This document shows positions 1 to 7,346 of a stretch of DNA of 64,000 nt, in pieces (the stretch's first letter is position 1; each line of letters starts with the position of its first letter). The stretch is from JADJNY01 sp046349615. Its GTDB lineage: Bacteria > Planctomycetota > UBA1135 > GCA-002686595. The position numbers were made by a program, and so were the translations under genes. A model generated the notes under the pieces. That model ran no database searches and was not told where the DNA came from. It saw only the letters and a program-made list of their open reading frames with translations. The stretch lies in the NCBI GenBank assembly GCA_046349615.1, contig JAXMBZ010000012.1, forward strand, positions 118,152 to 182,151, read 5' to 3'.

Positions 1-1841
1 GCGTGGCGGAGCACGGGGTCCTCGTCCTTCGTCTCGCGCGCGAGCTGCACGAGCGCGTTCAACGCGCTCGGGTTGCCGATGCGTCCGAGCGCGATCGCCG
101 CGTGGAAGCGCACGCGCGGCGACGCGTCGGAACAACGCGCGAGCAGCGGCGCGAACGCCTGCTTCTCACGCACGTCGCCGAGCATGCGCGCGGCCTGCGC
201 GCGGACCTCGGCCTCGTCGTCGACGAGCAGAGAGAGCAACACGGGCACGACCGCGTGGGAGCCCCGTCGCGCGAGGATGCCGAGCCCCCACACGCCGTGG
301 ACGCGCGCGCGGACGTCGGCGCCGCGCTTCGCGACCTCCTCGAGCACGTTGCGGCCCTTCTCGCCGCGTGCGACGAGCTCGAACTGCGCCGCGAGCCGCA
401 CGCGGCGATCGGCGAACGAGAGCAGCGCGCGGAGCTCGTCCTCCGTCTTCTTCGCGACGCCGCTCGCGAGCAGCGCGCGCGTCGTCTTCGCGAGCTCCGC
501 GTCGCGCGCGCTCGGCTCGTACACGCGGTAGAGACGGCCCTTGCCCGGCTGCGACCAACCCTGCGTCCAGTCCGTGACGTACAGCGCGCCGTCCGGCCCG
601 AAGTCGCAGTCCGTCGCGAGCACTTTCCAGATCGCGTGCTCGGAGCCCTTCAGCCCGAACGTCGCGTTCTTGCGCTCGAGCTCGATCGCGTGCACGCCGC
701 TCGTCGACGCGTCGCCGCGGAAATCGCACAAGAAGAGCCGTCCGCGCCAGCGCTCGGGACAACCCGTGCCCGGGTCGATCGTGAGCCCCGACGGACCGTC
801 GGCGAAGTTCGCGATCGGCGGCACGAGGTACGCGGCCTGGCCTTCGAAGTGCGGATACCAGAGCTTCTCCTCGTTCCACGGACCGCGGAGCGCGGGCTCG
901 GTGATCCACTGGTAGCTCTGCCGCCAACCCGAGTCGCCGCCCTCGACGACGTGCACGAGGCGCGCGCGGTCGCCGCCGTCGGAGTTGTTGTCGCCGGTGA
1001 AGAGGTCGCCGAAGTCGTCGAACGCGAGCTCCTGCGGGTTGCGCAGGCCCGTCGCGAAGACCTCGAGCTTCGAACCATCGAGCTCGCACCGCAGCACGGC
1101 GCCGCATTGCGGATGGTGGAGCTCGGCGTCCTTCGTCTTCACGTCGAAGCCGCGGTCGCCGATCGAGAAGTAGAGCCGTTCGTCGGGCCCGATCACGAGC
1201 CCGTGCATGTCGTGCCCGAGGAGCGCGACGTGCACGCCGAAGCCGGTCATGAGCTCCGTCGTCTCGTCCGCGACGTCGTCGTGGTTCGTGTCGCGGAGGC
1301 GCCACACGCTCGGGATCGACGTGACGAAGACGTCGCCGTGGTGCTCGAGCACGCCGGCCGCGATGCCCGCCGCCGCGCCGGTGAACGCGGTGCTGAACGG
1401 CGTCGATCGATCGACGACGCCGTCGCCGTCCGTGTCGCGCAGGAGCGAGACGCGGTCGTACGCGGTCTCCATCTCGGAGAAGCGCTCGCCGAGCTGCTTT
1501 CGAAAGTACGCGACGCGATCGGCGACCGTCTTCGCCGCGAGGTCGTCGTCGAGCCAATCCATGTGGTCGCGGATGTCCGTCACGCCTTGGTGGTGGCGGA
1601 ACGTCTCCGCGACGTAGAACGCGCCGTCGTTCGCCGGCCAGAACGCGACGGGGTTCGCGAAGGACGGCTCGGCGGCGACGAGCTCGACGCGGAAGCCGTC
1701 GGGCACTTCGAAGCGCGCGATCGCCGCGCGTCCTTCGTCGGAAGCGGGCACGATGCGCGGCTCGAAGGCAGGCTTCTGATCGTGCGCGAGGTCGTCGGGT
1801 TTTCCGTGCTGGAGCGCGAGGAGGAGGGCGGCGATCGGCAT
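1..1841 (-). CDS. PVC-type membrane-bound dehydrogenase (N-terminal part, cut by window edge)
   Basis: The gene reads leftward and runs off the window, so its C-terminus is missing. From the ATG (MPIAALLLALQHGK) it encodes a short hydrophobic start, then a beta-propeller of the sorbosone/glucose-dehydrogenase type with blades such as GDRGFDVKTKDAELHHPQCG, ATGLRNPQELAFDDFGDLFTG and YVTDWTQGWSQPGKGRLYRV. HEAT-like helical repeats follow (VRLAAQFELVARG, VRARVHGVWGLGILA, VRAQAARMLGDV, VRFHAAIALGRIGNPSAL). This order is that of the planctomycetal PVC-type proteins, which normally end in a CxxCH cytochrome c domain; that part would lie outside the window and is not seen. The likely role is periplasmic oxidation of a sugar-derived substrate, inferred from the family. 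The substrate is unknown. Start choice: the ATG is followed directly by a plausible export signal. Confidence 0.85.
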   Translation of the reverse strand, partial: MPIAALLLALQHGKPDDLAHDQKPAFEPRIVPASDEGRAAIARFEVPDGFRVELVAAEPSFANPVAFWPANDGAFYVAETFRHHQGVTDIRDHMDWLDDDLAAKTVADRVAYFRKQLGERFSEMETAYDRVSLLRDTDGDGVVDRSTPFSTAFTGAAAGIAAGVLEHHGDVFVTSIPSVWRLRDTNHDDVADETTELMTGFGVHVALLGHDMHGLVIGPDERLYFSIGDRGFDVKTKDAELHHPQCGAVLRCELDGSKLEVFATGLRNPQELAFDDFGDLFTGDNNSDGGDRARLVHVVEGGDSGWRQSYQWITEPALRGPWNEEKLWYPHFEGQAAYLVPPIANFADGPSGLTIDPGTGCPERWRGRLFLCDFRGDASTSGVHAIELERKNATFGLKGSEHAIWKVLATDCDFGPDGALYVTDWTQGWSQPGKGRLYRVYEPSARDAELAKTTRALLASGVAKKTEDELRALLSFADRRVRLAAQFELVARGEKGRNVLEEVAKRGADVRARVHGVWGLGILARRGSHAVVPVLLSLLVDDEAEVRAQAARMLGDVREKQAFAPLLARCSDASPRVRFHAAIALGRIGNPSALNALVQLARETKDEDPVLRH

Positions 1842-1973
1842 GTTCGGTGGGGGGCGGCGAGCGAAAGCGCCGGCGCAGATGCTAGCGCTCGACTCGCGTC
1901 GCGCGACCGCCTGATGGTCGACGAAACGCGACACCGAAGCGACCGCATCGCGCGTCGACGGCCCCACGACGAG

Positions 1974-2007
1974 CGAAGGACCTCGGCAACGTGCCCGAGG
2001 CCCTTCG
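1974..2007 (-). terminator. hairpin downstream of the hemerythrin gene
   Basis: Arms CGAAGG-a-CCTCGG and CCGAGG-c-CCTTCG form a 12-bp stem with one internal mismatch and an 8-nt loop. It lies 27 bp past the stop of the hemerythrin gene, in the right place to end the chemoreceptor-hemerythrin transcript. There is no T-run, which is usual in DNA this GC-rich. Confidence 0.5.
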
Positions 2008-2033
2008 TCCTTCGCACCGCGAGCAAACCGCGA

Positions 2034-2441
2034 TCAGGTCGCGCCCTTGCCCTTCAGGAACGGAGCGTACTTCTTGTCGCTGCCGAGGATGTGGCCGTTC
2101 AGCCAGTCGCGCAGGAAGTTCATCAGTTGCGGCGAGAGCTTCGACTGCCCCGCCTTGAACTGCGTCTGGAACTCCGCGACCTGCTGCTTGAGCTTGTCGT
2201 GCTCGGCCTTGTGCGCCGTCGAATCGGCGTAGCCGTGCTTCGCGAAGAGGGTCTCCTCGTGCGCGAAGTGGGTGACCGTGTACTTCACGAGGCCGTCGAG
2301 GATCTTGCCCGTCTGGTCGTTCGCTTTGCCGGCGAGCATCGCGTCCTGCAGCTCGTTGATCATCTCCACGAGCTTCTGGTGCTGCGTGTCGATCGATTGG
2401 ATGCCGAGCACGTATTTGTCGGTCCACGTCATCAGTGCCAT
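2034..2441 (-). CDS. bacteriohemerythrin
   Basis: This 135-residue protein is a complete single-domain bacteriohemerythrin. All seven expected di-iron ligands are present at canonical spacing: H21, H58, E62, H77, H81, H117 and D122, in the contexts DTQH, VTHFAHEE, AHKAEH and GHILGSD. Proteins of this family bind O2 reversibly at a non-heme di-iron site in the cytoplasm and serve in oxygen sensing, delivery or storage. An AGGAG ribosome-binding site sits 7 nt before the ATG. The gene follows a soluble chemoreceptor gene on the same strand after a 25-bp gap, so the two are probably one transcript, and the hemerythrin may report oxygen to, or buffer it for, that receptor. The pairing is seen; the functional link is inference. 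Confidence 0.95.
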   Translation of the reverse strand: MALMTWTDKYVLGIQSIDTQHQKLVEMINELQDAMLAGKANDQTGKILDGLVKYTVTHFAHEETLFAKHGYADSTAHKAEHDKLKQQVAEFQTQFKAGQSKLSPQLMNFLRDWLNGHILGSDKKYAPFLKGKGAT

Positions 2442-2466
2442 CGTCGTCTCCTGGTCGTTCGAATCG

Positions 2467-3369
2467 TCAAGGGGTGGAGGACTCGCCGGGCCGTTCCCTG
2501 GGAAGGACGGACGCCGGCGAGGGGGCGGTGAGGGCGGCGACGCAGAGGGCGTCGACGGCGCCCTGCATCGTCTTCAGCGCGTCCTGCACGCGCGCAGCGG
2601 ACGCGTGAGCGTCGTCGACGGCGCGCGCGACGGAGGCGATCTCGTTCGAGACGTTCTTGCTCCCCGTCGCCGCGGTGCGCACGTTCGAGCCGATGTCGCG
2701 CGTCGATTGCGCCTGCTCGGCGGCGGCGCGCTCGACGGTGCTCGAGATCGTCTGCATGCGTCGGATCGTCTCGCCGATGCCGGTGATCGCCTGGACGCAC
2801 TCGGCGGAGACGCGCTGGATCGCCTCGTTCTGCGCGCCGATCTGCTCGGTCGCGGTCGCGGACTCCTGCGCGAGACGCTTCACCTCCGCGGCGACGACCG
2901 CGAAGCCGCGGCCCGCTTCGCCCGCGCGCGCGGCCTCGATCGTCGCGTTGAGTGCGAGCAGGTTCGTCTGGCGCGCGATCTGGCTGATCAGCTTGACGAC
3001 CTTCGCGATCTGCTGGGAGATCTCGCCGAGCCCCGCGATCGCCGCGTTCGTGCGGTCGACTTCCGTGACGGCTTCCTGCGCGATGCGCGAGGACTCCGCG
3101 ACTTGCTCGCCGACGCTCGCGGCCGAGGCCGTGAGTCCGTCCGTCGCGTCGGCGACGAACTCGAAGCTCATCGCGATCTGCTCGGCGGTGTCGGCGGCGG
3201 AGGTCGCGCTCGCGGTCGTCGAACTCGTCGTGCTCGCGAGCTCCGAGGTCGCGGCGCCGACGCCGGTCAGCGCATCACGGACGGCCTCGACGAGCGCGCG
3301 CGGATCGCGCGAGGAGTCTCGAACCGTCGTCGGCGCGTCGACGACGGCGTCGGGGAGGACACTGGGCAT
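2467..3369 (-). CDS. soluble methyl-accepting chemotaxis protein (signalling domain only)
   Basis: The 300-residue product has no membrane segment and no recognisable ligand domain. About residues 1-75 are low-complexity and the rest is a long helical MCP signalling hairpin. The highly conserved tip is present (QIARQTNLLALNATIEAARA, then GEAGRGFAVVAAEVKRLA), which in known receptors contacts CheA and CheW. It is therefore a cytoplasmic chemoreceptor that needs a partner or cofactor for its input. The next gene in the same direction, 25 bp on, is a bacteriohemerythrin. In some sulfate reducers a hemerythrin domain is fused to an MCP (DcrH), so this could be a two-gene version. No CheW or CheA gene lies in the window. 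Confidence 0.9.
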   Translation of the reverse strand: MPSVLPDAVVDAPTTVRDSSRDPRALVEAVRDALTGVGAATSELASTTSSTTASATSAADTAEQIAMSFEFVADATDGLTASAASVGEQVAESSRIAQEAVTEVDRTNAAIAGLGEISQQIAKVVKLISQIARQTNLLALNATIEAARAGEAGRGFAVVAAEVKRLAQESATATEQIGAQNEAIQRVSAECVQAITGIGETIRRMQTISSTVERAAAEQAQSTRDIGSNVRTAATGSKNVSNEIASVARAVDDAHASAARVQDALKTMQGAVDALCVAALTAPSPASVLPRERPGESSTP

Positions 3370-3591
3370 GGTGGGGACGCCGGAGTGGGGTCCGGGTTCC
3401 CAGCGCTATCGGTACTCGTCGTCGGAGCGCTTGATGCCTGGCGCGTCGCCTACGCACCGAAAGTCGTCACGACGATCGCACGCTCACGTCACGGTGCGCA
3501 CTCCAGCGTAGAACCGAAGCGGCTGGAGACCCGCGGAGCCCGAACTCCAGTTCGAGCGAAGCTCGTGGGAGCGCGGGTCGCGAGCCGTGCG

Positions 3592-4557
3592 TCAAGCGAG
3601 CTCGACGCGCAAACGCTCGAGCAACGCCTTCGTCGCGCGGATGCCGTCCGCTTCGGAGAGGCGCGAGCCTTCGTACTCGATGCCGACGTGCGCGTGGAAG
3701 CCCGCGTCGAGCACGATCTTCATCATGCGCGCGTAGTCGATCGTCGTCTCGTTCCCCTGCGCGTCGAAGTCGTACGACTTCGCGCTCACCGCGCGCGCCC
3801 ACGGCATCATCTCGCGCACGCCCTCGTAGCGGTCGTACTGCTGGCCTTCGCCGATCGTGAAGTTGCCGAAGTCGGGGAGCGTGCCGACGCGCGGGTGGTT
3901 CGCGGCCTTCATGACGGAGGCCATCCACGCGCCGTTGGAGGAGAGGCCGCCGTGGTTCTCGATGATCACGTAGAGACCGAGCGTGTCGCCGCGCACGCCG
4001 AGCGCGTGCATCGACTCCGCGACGCGGTCGCGGTGTTCCTCGGGCGTGCCCTCGCCGTACGCGTTGACGCGGATCGCCATGCAGCCGAGCGCGTGCGCGA
4101 TCTCGAGCCAGCGCACGTGGTTCTGGACGGCTTGCTCGCGCTCTTCCTTCTTCGCGGCGCCGAGGTTGCCTTCGCCGTCGATCATGATGAGCCGGCTCTC
4201 GACGCCGAGGCTCTTGCAGCGCTTGCCGAGCTCCCCGATGTAAGCGTCGTCGTGCTTCCTCTCCTTGTAGAAGGTGCTGACGTACTCGACGGCGTCGATG
4301 CCGTAGTCGCGCTTCGCGACGATCGGGAAGTCGAGCGGGTCGAGCGTCTTCTTGAAGAGCGCGTCGTGCAGCGACCACTGCGCGAGCGAGATCGGGAAGA
4401 GCAGTTTCCTCGCGCTCTTCTTCTCGAGCTTGGCGGCCGAGTCGGGCCCGGGCTCGCGGCCGACGCCGTAGTACGTTTCACGGCGACAAGCGCCGAGCGC
4501 GAGCGCGCCGAGGGAGAGGGAACCGACGAGGAACTCGCGCCGATCGTGCGTGGTCAT
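3592..4557 (-). CDS. Tat-exported lipoprotein, sugar phosphate isomerase/epimerase family (TIM barrel)
   Basis: The 321-residue protein starts with a twin-arginine motif (HDRREFLVG), a hydrophobic stretch and a lipobox ending LGAC (Cys about residue 24). It is thus likely exported folded and lipid-anchored. The body resembles AP-endonuclease-2/xylose-isomerase-like TIM barrels: DYGIDAVEYVSTFYKE, ESRLIMIDGEGNLG, IRVNAYGEGTPEEH, LGLYVIIENHGGLSSNGAW, LPDFGNF and HAHVGIEYEG give the usual run of acidic and His metal ligands. Secreted members of this family are abundant in Planctomycetota and are thought to act on sugars from polysaccharide breakdown. The exact substrate cannot be read from sequence. 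It stands alone, with about 200 bp free on each side. Confidence 0.85.
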   Translation of the reverse strand: MTTHDRREFLVGSLSLGALALGACRRETYYGVGREPGPDSAAKLEKKSARKLLFPISLAQWSLHDALFKKTLDPLDFPIVAKRDYGIDAVEYVSTFYKERKHDDAYIGELGKRCKSLGVESRLIMIDGEGNLGAAKKEEREQAVQNHVRWLEIAHALGCMAIRVNAYGEGTPEEHRDRVAESMHALGVRGDTLGLYVIIENHGGLSSNGAWMASVMKAANHPRVGTLPDFGNFTIGEGQQYDRYEGVREMMPWARAVSAKSYDFDAQGNETTIDYARMMKIVLDAGFHAHVGIEYEGSRLSEADGIRATKALLERLRVELA

Positions 4558-4771
4558 GGCGCGCGGGAGCGTAGCGCGGGCAGCAGCGACGGGCCAGCGC
4601 TTCAGCGCGTCGAGTGCGGCGCGAGCTGGAACACGAGGGCGGGTCGCGACGGATCGAAGCGTAGGCGCAGGACGGTGGCGTGGGAGCCGCGGCGCAGGCT
4701 CGTCCCACGCGGGGCAACGGCATGGACGGGGCGACGCGCGCAGGCCGTGGTGTTCGGTGGGTCGCGCGGCG

Positions 4772-5452
4772 TCAGCGGAAGAGGTCGTGCAGCGGTGCGA
4801 GCTCTTCGACGAGCATCCAGAGCAACGCCACGGCGAGCAGGCTCGCGGGTAACGCGAGCGCGACCGCGACGTCGGTCGTCCAGCGCTCGGTCTTCGTGAG
4901 GTCGCGCCGTCGCGGCGAGCGGAGATAGCGCGGCGCGAGCGCGAGCGAGACCGGCGCGAAGATCAAGCTCGGCATGCAGTAGCGGATTCGTCGAGCGAGC
5001 GCGCGCGTGCGCTCGAGCTCGGCGTCGGGTGGCGAGCTCGGGGCGAGCGTCTCCGCCGCGGTCGGGAGCGCGTCGCCGGTCGTGAGCCCGGTCGTCGCGT
5101 CGTCGCGCGGAGTCTCGTCGAGCACGTCGGCGCGTGGCGCGGCGGGTGCGGTGTCGCGCTGCGCGACGGACGCGGAGCCACGCTCCTCGAACGGCGCCGT
5201 GTCACGCTCCTCGACGGGCACAGGATCGAGCCGCTGAGCGACGCGCTCGGCGTCCTCGACGAACGAGCGGGGCACGTAGAGCGCCGACTCGCCCACGAAG
5301 CCGCCGAGCTGTTGCTCGAACGACTCGAGCTGGACCTTGACGGGCACGCGGACGCGCTCGAGCTCGCTCTGCAGCGCGAGCAGGTCCGGCAAAGCGCCGA
5401 TTCGCACGACCACCCAGTCGTGTGCCGCGAATCCGAGGTCGAGTTTAGCCAT
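4772..5452 (-). CDS. DUF2007-like protein with C-terminal membrane segments
   Basis: The 226-residue protein starts with about 70 residues resembling DUF2007, a small putative signal-transducing domain (VVVRIGALPDLLALQSELER ... SALYVPRSFVEDAERVAQRL). A roughly 70-residue charged linker follows, with a repeated phrase (VEERDTAPFEERGSA, then VAQRDTAPAAPRA). Two hydrophobic segments lie near the C-terminus (YCMPSLIFAPVSLALAPRYL and VAVALALPASLLAVALLWML). It is thus probably a membrane protein with a cytoplasmic DUF2007 head. Function is unknown. It is divergently arranged with the HDOD regulator gene, with 196 bp of shared upstream DNA. Confidence 0.7.
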   Translation of the reverse strand: MAKLDLGFAAHDWVVVRIGALPDLLALQSELERVRVPVKVQLESFEQQLGGFVGESALYVPRSFVEDAERVAQRLDPVPVEERDTAPFEERGSASVAQRDTAPAAPRADVLDETPRDDATTGLTTGDALPTAAETLAPSSPPDAELERTRALARRIRYCMPSLIFAPVSLALAPRYLRSPRRRDLTKTERWTTDVAVALALPASLLAVALLWMLVEELAPLHDLFR

Positions 5453-5648
5453 CGCGCTCTCTCGAGTGGCTGCGTCCGCCGCGTGCGCTCTCGTCGTTCA
5501 GCGCTCGCCAGGCGTGCCGTGCTCGATGCGCTCGAAGGTACTCGCGGTTCGCAGAGGCGTCCAACCTCCGCGGAGCGAGCTCGAAGCCGTGCCGAGCCAT
5601 CTGGATGCGCTTCGAGCGAAATGCTCTCATCCGCGCGGGGTTGCTCGC

Positions 5649-6875
5649 ATGAAAGAAGTCCTGATCGGCCGCCAAGCGATCTTCGACGACCGTCTGAAGG
5701 TCTGGGCCTACGAGCTCTGCTTCCGCTACGGCACGGAGCACGCGCTCGGCACCGTCACGCCCGGCATGCGCACGGCGAACGTCGTCACCGAGGCGCTCAC
5801 GACCTTCGGGCTCGATCAGCTCGTCGGCGGGCAGATGGCGTCGATCAACGTGCCGCGTGAATTCGTCTTGATGCAGCCCGCGCTGCCCGTCGCGCCCGAG
5901 CGGCTCGTGATCGAAGTGTCCGCGCGCGAAGGCGTGGATCGCGAGCTCCTCTCCGCGCTCCACGCGTGGCGCGCGCGCGGCTTTCGCGTCGCGATCGACG
6001 ACGTGAAGCACGACGACGCGGCGCTCGAGGACCTGTACGCGATCGCGGACGTGCTCAAGGTCGACTGCCTCGGACGGCGGCTCGACGACTTGAAGTTCGA
6101 GGTGCGCCGGCTCGTTCGGCACCAGAAGGTGCTGCTCGCGGAGAAGCTCGAGTCACGGCGCGAGCTCGAGGACTGTCGCGGCCTCGGGTTCCAGTTGTTC
6201 CAGGGCTACTTCCTCGAGCGACCGGGCACGATCCGCGGGCAGGCGCTCGCGGCGAACCCGGCGGCCTTGATGCAGCTCGTCGTCGAGCTGCAGGATCCCG
6301 CGTGCGACACGGAGCGCATCGAGGCGATCGTCACGCGCGATCCGGGGCTCAGCTATCGGTTGCTGCGCTGCGTGAACTCGGCGGCGTACGGTCTCGCGCG
6401 GCGCATCGAGTCGCTGCACGAAGCGGTCGTGTTCCTCGGCACGGCGACGGTGCGCAACCTGACGTGCCTGCTGCTCCTCTCGAACACGGGCGGACAGCCG
6501 CGCGAGCTCCTGCGCATGGCGATGTTCCGCGCGCGCTTCTGCGAGCTGTTCGCGGGCGCGTGCGGGATCGCGGAGCGCTCGCGGCACTTCACGGTCGGGT
6601 TGCTGTCGCTCTTCGGCGCGCTGCTCGAGCAGCCGCTGGAGAAGCTGCTCGTCGATCTGCCGTTGTCGGCGGAGCTCAAGGGTGCCTTGCTGCGGTTCGA
6701 GGGCGATGCGGGGAGGATCCTGGCGGGGCTCGTGTCGCTCGAGCGCGCGGATTGGAACCCGTTGCTGTCGATCGTGAACGCGCCGGAGCGCATCCAGCAG
6801 TGCTGGATGGACGCGGTGAAGTGGGTGGAGGAGATCGACGGGTTGTTGGGCCAGCCCTCGGGCGCGCGCGTGTGA
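5649..6875 (+). CDS. degenerate-EAL plus HDOD domain signalling protein (YuxH-like)
   Basis: The 408-residue protein has the two-part layout of YuxH-like regulators. The N-terminal 200 residues resemble an EAL domain (IGRQAIFDDRLKVWAYELCF; SINVPREFVLMQPALPV; VAIDDVKHDDAALEDLYAIA; VLLAEKLESRRELEDCRGLG; QLFQGYFLERPG), with the catalytic acidic set visibly eroded. The C-terminal 200 residues are an HDOD domain (DPGLSYRLLRCVNSAAYGL; SLHEAVVFLGTATVRNLTCL). Catalytic loss in the EAL part is my reading, so c-di-GMP hydrolysis is doubtful. HDOD proteins often act in motility, chemotaxis or stress signalling. The start is the ATG at MKEVLIGRQ, where family similarity begins; 104 in-frame codons upstream look non-coding. 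No clear ribosome-binding site is seen. Confidence 0.85.
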   Translation: MKEVLIGRQAIFDDRLKVWAYELCFRYGTEHALGTVTPGMRTANVVTEALTTFGLDQLVGGQMASINVPREFVLMQPALPVAPERLVIEVSAREGVDRELLSALHAWRARGFRVAIDDVKHDDAALEDLYAIADVLKVDCLGRRLDDLKFEVRRLVRHQKVLLAEKLESRRELEDCRGLGFQLFQGYFLERPGTIRGQALAANPAALMQLVVELQDPACDTERIEAIVTRDPGLSYRLLRCVNSAAYGLARRIESLHEAVVFLGTATVRNLTCLLLLSNTGGQPRELLRMAMFRARFCELFAGACGIAERSRHFTVGLLSLFGALLEQPLEKLLVDLPLSAELKGALLRFEGDAGRILAGLVSLERADWNPLLSIVNAPERIQQCWMDAVKWVEEIDGLLGQPSGARV

Positions 6876-7120
6876 CGCTGGCGCGCGATCGCCGAGTGCG
6901 GAACGCGAACGGCGTTCGGTCGTCGGCGCGTCCTGCTTGGAACGCGCCCTCGGCTCTCGCGCAGCCGCGTCGAGCGGACATCGACGAATCAAGTTCCCTC
7001 GGCGGCGTGCCGCGCGAGTGAGCGCGGGGTCCGTAGTGCGGGCTGGGGCCCGCAGCCCGAGTGGCTGGGACGTGTGTCGATCGGCACGCAATTGCCAGGT
7101 GGGACGACCAAGGGCAAAGG

Positions 7121-7207
7121 GGCGCAACGGAACACACGCGTGTGCTTCGCATCACGGACCCCGCACAAGCACGGGCCGGAGGACCGGCCCGTGCTTGCGC
7201 GGGGTTC
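7121..7207 (+). repeat. dispersed structured element, copy 1 (long AGGA-capped hairpin)
   Basis: A leader, GGCGCAACGGAACACA followed by TGTGCTTCGCATC, precedes a hairpin of about 24 bp at 7156-7207. The arms meet at GGCCGG-AGGA-CCGGCC, with the AGGA loop at 7180-7183 and a single A.C mismatch (7165/7198). A second copy on the same strand near 26.5 kb keeps the leader, the CCGG-AGGA-CCGG apex and the length, but has different outer arms that still pair. This copy lies between two genes that point towards each other. It may be a structured RNA or a mobile palindromic repeat; I cannot tell which. Confidence 0.75.
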
Positions 7208-7215
7208 AAGTTGCT

Positions 7216-7345
7216 CTCAGCGACGCATGCTCGACGCGACGGGAATGTGCGCGCCACGGGAGCATTCTCGGAAGCAGTAGCTCAGCGACGAGCGCGGGGA
7301 GCGACGAAACGGTGCGCGCCGCGAGAGGATTCTTGGAAGGAGTAG
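7216..7345 (+). repeat. tandem 65-bp repeat, two copies
   Basis: Two units of exactly 65 bp (7216-7280 and 7281-7345) share CTCAGCGACG at their start, then GCGACG, GTGCGCGCC, ATTCT, GGAAG and AGTAG at their end. A third CTCAG begins at 7346. The units differ at about a quarter of positions. The array fills the space between the hairpin element and the stop codon of the minus-strand lipoprotein gene, which lies at 7347-7349. With the hairpin, it leaves little else in the 471-bp gap after the HDOD gene; 6876-7120 shows nothing I can identify. Confidence 0.7.
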
Positions 7346-7346
7346 C

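Noticed and set aside
3..2531. 842-codon open frame on the plus strand, and similar very long frames at 21548-25816, 36326-39958 (minus) and 58607-61054 (minus)
   Set aside because: All are rich in Arg, Ala, Val and His with no domain signal and lie exactly opposite clear genes; in DNA this GC-rich, stop-free antisense frames are expected.
7061..7345. Short open frames across the hairpin and tandem repeat
   Set aside because: They read through the palindrome and differ between copies in frame and composition; conservation follows pairing, not codons.
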